This document shows positions 24,206 to 30,552 of a stretch of 38,464 nucleotides of DNA, piece after piece. The position numbers were made by a program, and so were the translations under genes. This DNA is from Curvibacter sp. Its GTDB lineage: Bacteria > Pseudomonadota > Gammaproteobacteria > Burkholderiales > Burkholderiaceae_C. Positions within the stretch are counted from its first letter, which is position 1; every line of letters starts with the position of its first letter. The notes beneath the pieces were generated by a model. That model ran no database searches. It worked only from the letters and a program-made list of their open reading frames with translations, and had not been told where the DNA came from. The DNA is taken from the NCBI GenBank assembly GCA_019233055.1, contig JAFAMV010000099.1, positions 1 to 38,464 on the forward strand, written 5' to 3'.

Positions 24206-25444
24206 ATGCAAGCCCCTGAACCCCATCGCGGCGGCCCGCTGGCCGGCGTGCGCATCCTCGATCTCAGCTCGGTCGTCATGGGCCCGTTCGCGACCCAGAT
24301 CCTGGCCCAGCTGGGTGCCGAAGTGATCAAGCTCGAAGCCCCCGAAGGCGACAACATGCGCCATGTCGGCCCCATGAAACATGCCGGCATGGGCCCCATC
24401 TTCCTGCATGCCAACCAGGGCAAGCGCAGCATCGTGCTCGACCTCAAACACCCGCAAGGCCGCGAAGCCGGCGAGCGGCTGGCCCTGGGCTGCGATGTGC
24501 TGATCAGCAACGTGCGTCCGCAGGCCCTGGCCCGGCTCGGGCTGGACGACGCCAGCCTGCGCCCCCGGCACCCGCGCCTGATCCACGTCAGTTGCTGCGG
24601 CTTCGACCCGCAGGGCCCGTATGCGCAGCGCCCGGCCTACGACGACCTCATCCAGGGGGCCACCGGACTGCCCTGGCTGATGCAACGCCATGGCAGCCCC
24701 GAACCCCGCTACGCCCCGGTCACCCTGGCCGACCGGCTCACCGGCCTGCACGCGGTCTACGCCGTCACCGCCGCCCTCTACGCCCGCAGTGTCAGCGGCC
24801 TGGGCCAGGCGGTGGTGGTGCCGATGTTCGAGGCCATGAGCCAGTTCGTGCTCGGCGACCACCTGGCCGGACAGAGCTATGAGCCCCCGCTGGGCGAGGC
24901 CGGTTATGCGCGCCTGCTCACCCCCCACCGCAAACCCTACGCCACCCTGGACGGCCACCTGGGCGTGCTGATCTACAACGACAAGCATTGGCGCCATTTC
25001 TTCCAGGCCATCGGGCGGCCGGACATGCTGGAAGACCCCCGCTTCGCCAGCCATGGCGCCCGCGCCCAGCACATCGATGCGGTCTACGCCGAAGTCGCCC
25101 GCCTGATGCAGCAGCGCTCGACGCACGAATGGCGCCAGTTGCTGGACGCGGCCGACGTGCCGAACATGCCGATCAACACGCCCGCCGATCTGCTGCACGA
25201 CCCACACCTGCGCGCCACAGGCTTTGTCCGCGAGACAGTGCACCCCAGCGAAGGCATGCTGCACAGCCTTCGCAACCCCACCCGCTGGTCCGCCACGCCG
25301 CTGGATGACCGCCCCGCACACGCCCCGCAACTGGGTGAACACACCCATGAGCTGCTGCTCGAGGCCGGCTATTCGGCAGCAGCGGCGGCGGCCTTGATGG
25401 CCGGCGGCGCCTGCGGGCGACCCCACCCTTTCTTGCAAGACTGA
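24206..25444 (+). CDS. CaiB/BaiF-type (class III) CoA-transferase
   Basis: 412 aa, typical for the family. It moves CoA between acyl-CoA and a free carboxylic acid in the cytoplasm. The N-terminal hallmark LAGVRILDLSSVVMGPFATQ and EVIKLEAPEGDNMR are present. The catalytic aspartate that forms the acyl-anhydride is Asp176 in TLADRLTGLHA. It lies 3 bp after the Bug gene and 17 bp before the cupin gene, so it belongs to one operon. It probably activates the acid bound by the Bug proteins, preparing it for the acyl-CoA dehydrogenase encoded downstream. Confidence 0.93.
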   Translation: MQAPEPHRGGPLAGVRILDLSSVVMGPFATQILAQLGAEVIKLEAPEGDNMRHVGPMKHAGMGPIFLHANQGKRSIVLDLKHPQGREAGERLALGCDVLISNVRPQALARLGLDDASLRPRHPRLIHVSCCGFDPQGPYAQRPAYDDLIQGATGLPWLMQRHGSPEPRYAPVTLADRLTGLHAVYAVTAALYARSVSGLGQAVVVPMFEAMSQFVLGDHLAGQSYEPPLGEAGYARLLTPHRKPYATLDGHLGVLIYNDKHWRHFFQAIGRPDMLEDPRFASHGARAQHIDAVYAEVARLMQQRSTHEWRQLLDAADVPNMPINTPADLLHDPHLRATGFVRETVHPSEGMLHSLRNPTRWSATPLDDRPAHAPQLGEHTHELLLEAGYSAAAAAALMAGGACGRPHPFLQD

Positions 25445-25461
25445 ACACGCCAAGCCACCCC

Positions 25462-25863
25462 ATGCATCCAGCCCTCCCAACCGCCCGCCCCCTGTACCGG
25501 GTCCGCAGCGCCGAAGTGCCGGCCTACTCGCCCGCCCACCACGCCCACACCCGCAATCAGCGCCTCATCGGCCCCGACACCGTGGGCGCACGGCAGCTCG
25601 AGGTGCTGCTCGGCACCCTGTCACCTGGAGGATCGGCCCTGCCCCATGCCCATCCCGGCGTCGAACAGGTCTGCTACGTGCTCGAAGGCACGGCACGGGC
25701 CACGGTGGCCGGTCAATGCTTCGACCTGCAGGTCGGCGACTGCTGCTTCTTCCCGGCCGACGAGATGCACACCGTCGAGGTGACCGGCACGGCCCCCTTG
25801 AAGCTGCTGGTGATCTACAGCCCGCCCTACGGCGAGAACCCGGCGCTGGTGCGTCGGCCCTGA
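25462..25863 (+). CDS. Small single-domain cupin protein
   Basis: 133 aa. One beta-barrel cupin domain (about 45-120) with metal ligands His62, His64, Glu68 (HAHPGVEQ) and His103 (DEMHTVEV). The conserved motif 1 GxxxPxHxH...E and motif 2 G(D)xxFxPxxxxH are both intact, so metal binding is expected. Single-domain cupins include isomerases, dioxygenases and sugar or acid binding proteins, and the sequence alone does not choose between them. Its place inside the acid-catabolism operon suggests an enzymatic or sensing role for the same substrate. Confidence 0.85.
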   Translation: MHPALPTARPLYRVRSAEVPAYSPAHHAHTRNQRLIGPDTVGARQLEVLLGTLSPGGSALPHAHPGVEQVCYVLEGTARATVAGQCFDLQVGDCCFFPADEMHTVEVTGTAPLKLLVIYSPPYGENPALVRRP

Positions 25864-25882
25864 GCCTTCACGGAGTCGCACC

Positions 25883-26884
25883 ATGCGCCCTTCCCCCTCC
25901 CGCCTGACGCGCCGCCGGTGGCTCGGCACCGCAGCGGCCAGCCTGGGGCTGCCGCACCTGGTGGCCCAGGCCGCCGAGGCGGCCCCCTACCCCGGCCGCA
26001 GCGTGAAACTCATCGTGCCCTTCGCCCCCGGCGGCGCCACCGATGCGGTGGCGCGCATCCTGTCGCAACCCCTGTCCCGGGGCCTGGGTCAGGCGGTGGT
26101 GATCGACAACCGCCCCGGGGCCAACGGCGCCATCGGGACGGAGGCAGTGGCCCGCGCCCAGCCCGACGGCCACACGCTGCTGCTCAACACCGCCGGCGCC
26201 CAGACCTTGAGCCCGCTGCTGCAGAAGACCGGCTACCGGCCCCTGGCCAGCTTTGCGCCGATCAGCCTGATCTGCCATGTGGGGCTGATGCTGGTGGTCC
26301 ACCCCGCCGTGCCGGCCCGCACCCTGCCCGAGTTGCGCGAGTGGATGCGGCAGCGCCACCGACCGGTCAGCTTCTCGGCCGGCAGCAGCATGATCGAGCT
26401 GATCGGAGAACAGTTGCGCCGCTCGCTGCAGGCGCCCGACATGGTCATTGCCTCCTACAAGGGCACCGGCCCGCAATTGCAGGCGGTGGTCTCGGGCGAG
26501 GTGGACATGACGGTCGACCCCTTCACCGGCCTGCAGTTGCTCAAGGCCGGCAAGCTGCGCGCCATCGGCCTGTGCGGAACGCGGCGTGCCCCCTCGCTGC
26601 CCGAGCTGCCGACACTGCAGGAAGCCGGCCTCGGCGACATGGACTTCAGTTCCTGGTGCGGCCTGCTCGCCCCCGCCGGCACCCCGGCGGGCATCGTGCG
26701 CCGCCTGCATGGCGAAGTCCTGCGGGCCCTGGCCCAGGCCGAAGTCCGTGAGGCCTTGCGACGGGTGGACTACGACCCCGTCGGCAGCAGCCCGGAGCAA
26801 CTGGCCCGCACGATCGAAGAAGACACCGCGCGCTGGACCCGCCTGATCCAGGCCAGCCCCCTTCAGACCCAAGACCGCCCATGA
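25883..26884 (+). CDS. Second Bug/TctC solute-binding protein, Tat-type signal
   Basis: 333 aa. The N-terminus carries three consecutive arginines (TRRRWLGTAAASLG) and a weak hydrophobic core ending near AAEA, which fits a twin-arginine (Tat) signal rather than Sec. The mature part has the family hallmarks YPGRSVKLIVPFAPGGATD, IDNRPGANGAIG and RAQPDGHTL. It shares an operon with the Sec-type Bug protein 1.7 kb upstream but is clearly a different sequence. Its stop overlaps the start of the dehydrogenase gene by 4 bp (ATGA). Two binders in one operon may widen ligand range or have different roles, for example transport and sensing. Confidence 0.92.
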   Translation: MRPSPSRLTRRRWLGTAAASLGLPHLVAQAAEAAPYPGRSVKLIVPFAPGGATDAVARILSQPLSRGLGQAVVIDNRPGANGAIGTEAVARAQPDGHTLLLNTAGAQTLSPLLQKTGYRPLASFAPISLICHVGLMLVVHPAVPARTLPELREWMRQRHRPVSFSAGSSMIELIGEQLRRSLQAPDMVIASYKGTGPQLQAVVSGEVDMTVDPFTGLQLLKAGKLRAIGLCGTRRAPSLPELPTLQEAGLGDMDFSSWCGLLAPAGTPAGIVRRLHGEVLRALAQAEVREALRRVDYDPVGSSPEQLARTIEEDTARWTRLIQASPLQTQDRP

Positions 26885-28044
26885 ACTTCGACCCGACCCC
26901 GGAACAGCAAGACATCGTTGCCGCCATCGAGCGGCTCTGCGCGCCCTTCGACGCCGACTACTGGCTGCAACGCGACCGCGAAGGCGGATTCCCCCTGGAT
27001 TTCCACCAGGCGCTGGCCAGATCGGGCTGGCTCGGCATCGCCATGCCCGAAGCCTACGGCGGCGCCGGGCTGGGCATCAGCGAGGCGGCCCTCATGATGC
27101 ACAGCATTGCCGCCAGCGGCGCCGGACTGTCAGGGGCCTCGGCCGTCCACATGAACATCTTCGGACTCCATCCGGTGGTGGTCTTCGGCAACGAAGCACA
27201 GAAACAGCGCTGGCTGCCGCCCCTGATTGCGGGGCGCGACAAGGCCTGCTTCGGCGTCACCGAGCCCGACACCGGGCTCAACACCCTGAAGCTCAAGACC
27301 CGGGCCGTGCGCCAGGGCGACCACTACCGGGTCGACGGCCAGAAGGTCTGGATCTCCACCGCCCAGGTGGCCAACAAGATGCTGCTGCTGGCACGCACCA
27401 CCGCGATCGAGGACTGCCGCGGCAGCGAAGGCCTGAGCCTGTTCTACACCGACCTGGACCGGTCGGCGGTCGAAGTGCGGGAAATCGACAAGATGGGCCG
27501 CAAGGCCGTCGACTCGAACCAGCTCTTCATCGACGGCCTGCGCATCCCGGTCGAAGACCGTGTCGGTGAAGAAGGCCAGGGCTTCAGCTACATCCTGCAC
27601 GGGCTCAACCCCGAACGCATCCTGATTGCCGCCGAGGCGGTCGGCCTGGGGCGGGCGGCCCTGGCCCGGGCCGCCGGCTATGCCGGCGAACGCGAGGTGT
27701 TCGGCCGGCCGATCGGGCAGAACCAGGGCATCCAGCATCCGCTGGCGAAGTCCTGGATGGAACTCGAGGCCGCCCATCTGATGGTGCACAAGGCCGCCTG
27801 GCGCTACGACCAGGGCCAGTCCTGCGGGGCCGAGGCCAACAGCGCCAAGTACCTGGCCGCCGAGGCCTGCTACCACGCCTGCGAGAATGCCATCCTCACC
27901 CATGGCGGCATGGGCTATGCCAAGGAATACCACGTCGAGCGCTACCTGCGCGAAGCCTGGATCCCGCGCCTGGCACCGGTGAGCCCGCAACTCATCCTGT
28001 GCTTCATCGCCGAGAAGGTGCTGGGGCTGCCGAAATCGTACTGA
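26881..28044 (+). CDS. Acyl-CoA dehydrogenase (isovaleryl/glutaryl-type catalytic position)
   Basis: 387 aa, normal for the FAD-dependent family. It oxidises an acyl-CoA to the enoyl-CoA and passes electrons to ETF. FAD and substrate motifs are seen: FGVTEPDTGLN (about 120-131), KVWIS (about 154-158) and ILTHGGMGYAKEYHVERYLREA near the C-terminus shown in part. The usual C-terminal catalytic Glu (in YEGT of medium-chain enzymes) is absent: that loop reads IPRLAPVSPQL. A glutamate at 245 (LNPERIL) sits where isovaleryl-CoA dehydrogenase has its base, so a branched or unusual acyl-CoA is likely. It is the last gene of the operon, coupled to the Bug gene before it. Confidence 0.93.
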   Translation: MNFDPTPEQQDIVAAIERLCAPFDADYWLQRDREGGFPLDFHQALARSGWLGIAMPEAYGGAGLGISEAALMMHSIAASGAGLSGASAVHMNIFGLHPVVVFGNEAQKQRWLPPLIAGRDKACFGVTEPDTGLNTLKLKTRAVRQGDHYRVDGQKVWISTAQVANKMLLLARTTAIEDCRGSEGLSLFYTDLDRSAVEVREIDKMGRKAVDSNQLFIDGLRIPVEDRVGEEGQGFSYILHGLNPERILIAAEAVGLGRAALARAAGYAGEREVFGRPIGQNQGIQHPLAKSWMELEAAHLMVHKAAWRYDQGQSCGAEANSAKYLAAEACYHACENAILTHGGMGYAKEYHVERYLREAWIPRLAPVSPQLILCFIAEKVLGLPKSY

Positions 28045-28049
28045 AACGC

Positions 28050-28070
28050 CCGGGGCCGCCGCCTCCCCGG
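28050..28070. terminator. GC hairpin between convergent genes
   Basis: CCGGGG (28050-28055) pairs with CCCCGG (28065-28070) across a 9-base loop just after the dehydrogenase stop and before the convergent DUF2845-like stop. No T-run, so this is a weak terminator candidate. Confidence 0.3.
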
Positions 28071-28077
28071 CGCGGCG

Positions 28078-28428
28078 TCAGGGCACCCGGTCGCCGAAGA
28101 CGATGGCCGCCAGACGGCCATTTTCGAAGCGCAGCTTGGTGATGAACTGCCCGGACTCGGGCCGATAGGTCCATTCGTCCACCCATTCACAGGACTCGCG
28201 GCGCTGCCCCTCGGCCGGCAGGCCGTTGAAGCTGAAGCCGCCGGCATTGCCTGCCTTCTTGCAGTACTGATCGGTGGCCACCGGCGCGCCGCACTTGAGG
28301 GTGACCTCGGCCTTCGAATCCCCCAACTGGGCGAAATCGCGCCCGCAGGTCATGGTGTCGGCATGCGCCTGAAAGACCATCCACCCCATGCCCAGCGCGC
28401 AGGCCGCCGCTGCCCTTTGAAACTCCAT
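28078..28428 (-). CDS. Small exported DUF2845-like protein
   Basis: 116 aa from the ATG at 28428, preceded by a GGGGG-type ribosome site. The N-terminus is a signal peptide (core AAACALGMGWMVF, cleavage after AHA23). The mature protein has four cysteines (28, 46, 56 and 80). The pattern TCGRDFAQLGDSKAEVTLKCGAP strongly resembles DUF2845 proteins in part, with a C-terminal EWTYRP...FENGRLAAI stretch typical of small beta-rich SmpA/OmlA-like folds. The function of the family is unknown. Convergent with the dehydrogenase, divergent from the LysR gene. Confidence 0.8.
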   Translation of the reverse strand: MEFQRAAAACALGMGWMVFQAHADTMTCGRDFAQLGDSKAEVTLKCGAPVATDQYCKKAGNAGGFSFNGLPAEGQRRESCEWVDEWTYRPESGQFITKLRFENGRLAAIVFGDRVP

Positions 28429-28503
28429 GGTGCCCCCTGTTGATCGAGTCCCGGAGTTTAGGACCTGTTCAGGGTCTCCCATGGCGTGCGCGCCACCCGG
28501 ACG

Positions 28504-28520
28504 CCCGATCCCGCATCGGG
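28504..28520. promoter_or_regulatory. Inverted repeat upstream of the LysR gene
   Basis: CCCGAT (28504-28509) and ATCGGG (28515-28520) flank CCCGC, 13 bases before the LysR start in the 105-bp divergent gap. LysR genes are often autoregulated from such gaps, but the dyad may be chance. Confidence 0.3.
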
Positions 28521-28533
28521 GCATGATGCGACC

Positions 28534-29460
28534 ATGAAACTCCATCTGCTGCGCTACTTTGCGGTGCTGGCCGAAGAACTGCATTTCGGCCGTGCCGCCG
28601 AACGGCTGTCCATCACCCAACCGCCGCTGAGTGCGGCACTGAAGGCCCTGGAAGATGAGCTGGGTGTGACCCTGCTCGAACGCAACAGCAAACACGTGGC
28701 GCTGACGGCCGCCGGCACGGCCTACCTCGGCGAGGTCAGGCTGATCCTGGAGCGCGTCAACCAGGCCGCGCAGACCGCCCGCGCCGTCGCGGCCGGTCTG
28801 CGCGGCCGGCTGGACATCGGCTTCACCGGCTCCATGGTGGTGCGCGACATGCCCGCCATCGTGCAGGACTTCAGCCGCGAGGCCCCGGGCATCGAACTCC
28901 AGCTGCGCGAGATGTCCTCGAGCGAACAGACGGACGCCCTGATGCATCGCCAGTTGCATGCCGGCTTCGTCAACGTCGCCACCGTCCCGGCCGCCCTGGA
29001 CAGCCTGCCCCTGGCCTGCGACAGCTTTGTCTGCTGCCTGCCCTCAGGCCACCCGCTGGCCGATCTGCCCGAAATCGATCTGCGCAGCCTCAGTGACGAG
29101 ACCTTCGTCATGTTCTCCCGCGAGGTGGCCCCGGCCAACCACGACAACGTGGTGGCGCTGTTCAGCCGGGCCGGCATCCATCCGAAGACCCGCCACGCCA
29201 GCCGCCAGTGGCTGACCGTGGTGGCCCTGGTGGCCGCCGGCATGGGGGTGGCGCTGGTACCCGCCTCCATGGCCCGCGCCGGCATCGCCGGCGCCCGCCT
29301 GGTGCCCCTGACAGGCGAGCCCCATCCCACGGTCGGGGTGCTCGCCTGGCCTCGGGCGCATCGCCCGGCGGCCCTCGAGGCCTTCATCGCCGTGGCCAGG
29401 CAGCGGCTGCCGCCGCTTCCGGGCGTCAGTGCGCGTGCGCCAGAAGGCTCACGGCCGTGA
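28534..29460 (+). CDS. LysR-family transcriptional regulator
   Basis: 308 aa from the ATG at 28534, where the family start MKLHLLRYFAVLAEELHF begins; the in-frame upstream extension lacks family features. Residues 1-60 form the winged helix-turn-helix (RAAERLSITQPPLSAALKALE). Residues about 90-295 form the periplasmic-binding-like effector domain, with SFVCCLPSGHPLA as the usual hinge region. Aromatic or carboxylic acid effectors are common in this class. It may control the CoA-transferase/dehydrogenase operon that ends 490 bp upstream on the same strand, but the DUF2845-like gene lies between, so this is an inference. Its last 35 bp overlap the convergent ZIP gene. Confidence 0.92.
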   Translation: MKLHLLRYFAVLAEELHFGRAAERLSITQPPLSAALKALEDELGVTLLERNSKHVALTAAGTAYLGEVRLILERVNQAAQTARAVAAGLRGRLDIGFTGSMVVRDMPAIVQDFSREAPGIELQLREMSSSEQTDALMHRQLHAGFVNVATVPAALDSLPLACDSFVCCLPSGHPLADLPEIDLRSLSDETFVMFSREVAPANHDNVVALFSRAGIHPKTRHASRQWLTVVALVAAGMGVALVPASMARAGIAGARLVPLTGEPHPTVGVLAWPRAHRPAALEAFIAVARQRLPPLPGVSARAPEGSRP

Positions 29461-30289
29461 CCAGCACGATCCCGGTCGCCAGCCAGGCCACCTGGGCCGC
29501 CGTCTGGCCAGCGCTCAGGCGTTTCTGCAGTTGCGGAATCAGGTCCGCCAGGGCCACATAGACAAAGCTGCTGGCGGCCACCGTCAGGAAATACGGCAGC
29601 CAGTCTTCCAGGCGGGCCACCAGGAAATAGCCCACCAGGCCGCCGAGTGCCGTCACCGCCCCCGCCAACGACACCTTGACCAGCGCGGCGCGGCGGTTCG
29701 CACTGGCCTGGCGCAGGACCACCAGATCGCCCATGTGGTGGGGCACCTCATGGGCCAGCACCGCCAGGGCCGACACCAGCCCCAGATGCAGATCGGCGAC
29801 GAAGGCCGAGGCGATGAGCACGCCGTCGCCGAAACAATGCACGCTGTCGCCCGTCAGCACCGCCCAGCCGCCTGTGCGCAGCCCTGCGGGCGCACCATGC
29901 CCGTGGCCGTGGCCGCCTTCATGGCCATGCGCATGCACATGGCCGTGTCCGGTTCCATGCCCATGCCCGTCGTCGTGGCCCTGCAGCACATCGTGACCAT
30001 GCTCATGGCCGTGGTGCCAGAGCTCCGCCTTGTCGAGCAGAAAGAAAAACACCAGGCCCACCAACAGGATGCCGAACAGCAGATGCGGGCTGGCCGCACT
30101 CTCGAACGCCTCGGGCAGCAGATGCATGAAGGCGGTGGCCAGCAAGGCCCCTGCGGCCAGGCTCAACAGATGGTGGGGCCCCACCCCGTGGCGGCCCCGG
30201 TCCATCCCCGCGTCCATCAGCAGGGCGGCCACCCAGACGCTGCCGATACCGGCAGCCAGGGTGGCCAGAAGAATTGCAAGCAAGGTCAT
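29426..30289 (-). CDS. ZIP-family metal transporter with histidine-rich loop
   Basis: 287 aa from the ATG at 30289, where the first membrane helix begins; an in-frame ATG at 30424 would add 45 residues encoded across a hairpin and is unlikely. ZIP proteins import zinc or other divalent metals into the cytoplasm. About eight membrane helices are seen. The metal site lies in helices 4 and 5: HCFGDG (151-156) and HEVPHHMGD (180-188). The loop 92-131 holds 16 histidines in 40 residues, a metal-sensing or capture segment typical of eukaryotic-like ZIPs. No strong ribosome site is seen. A large hairpin sits just upstream. Confidence 0.92.
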   Translation of the reverse strand: MTLLAILLATLAAGIGSVWVAALLMDAGMDRGRHGVGPHHLLSLAAGALLATAFMHLLPEAFESAASPHLLFGILLVGLVFFFLLDKAELWHHGHEHGHDVLQGHDDGHGHGTGHGHVHAHGHEGGHGHGHGAPAGLRTGGWAVLTGDSVHCFGDGVLIASAFVADLHLGLVSALAVLAHEVPHHMGDLVVLRQASANRRAALVKVSLAGAVTALGGLVGYFLVARLEDWLPYFLTVAASSFVYVALADLIPQLQKRLSAGQTAAQVAWLATGIVLVTAVSLLAHAH

Positions 30290-30304
30290 GTCGTCAGATC
30301 CGGC

Positions 30305-30345
30305 TCGAACAACGGCAGGCCACCTTGTGGCCAGCCGTTGTTCGA
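30305..30345. other. 41-nt near-perfect hairpin upstream of the ZIP gene
   Basis: Arms TCGAACAACGGC (30305-30316) and GCCGTTGTTCGA (30334-30345) pair perfectly over 12 bp. One A-A mismatch follows, then GGCCAC and GTGGCC pair over 6 bp around a CTT loop. It begins 16 bases before the ZIP start codon on the minus strand. No T-run flanks it, so it is not an ordinary terminator. It may be an mRNA leader hairpin near the ribosome site, a dyad operator, or a copy of a dispersed palindromic element. Confidence 0.75.
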
Positions 30346-30552
30346 TGAAGAAAGTGGAGGGGCGAGGAGGAAACCCCGGCTCGGCACCCGAGAACAGGCA
30401 GCTGACGCAGAGGTCCGATGCCATTCGAGAAGTTTACCGAGCCTGTCAAGACCCCGGCAACAACGCTCTTTCCGGCTTCGGACACCCTTGTTAGACTGAT
30501 TCACCCGTCAGGCCCAGGCCTGGCGGGGCCCTGCCCTGCTACTTTCCCAGCC

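Noticed and set aside
24641..24646. Asp146/Asp147 of the CoA-transferase as the catalytic residue
   Set aside because: In the family the acyl-anhydride aspartate lies in an (L/A)D..xG context; Asp176 in LADRLTG fits, the earlier pair does not.
23048..25480. 810-codon minus-strand frame opposite the Bug and CoA-transferase genes
   Set aside because: It spans two well-supported genes on the other strand and has no start signal or family feature.
30290..30424. N-terminal extension of the ZIP transporter, or a small gene, across the hairpin
   Set aside because: The reading frame crosses a 41-nt palindrome, and ZIP proteins normally begin close to the first membrane helix as from 30289.
30418..30552. 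Longer N-terminus for the diguanylate cyclase (45 extra residues)
   Set aside because: The extension is Pro-rich without domain character; the ATG at 30553 places a normal short N-terminus before the first membrane helix.
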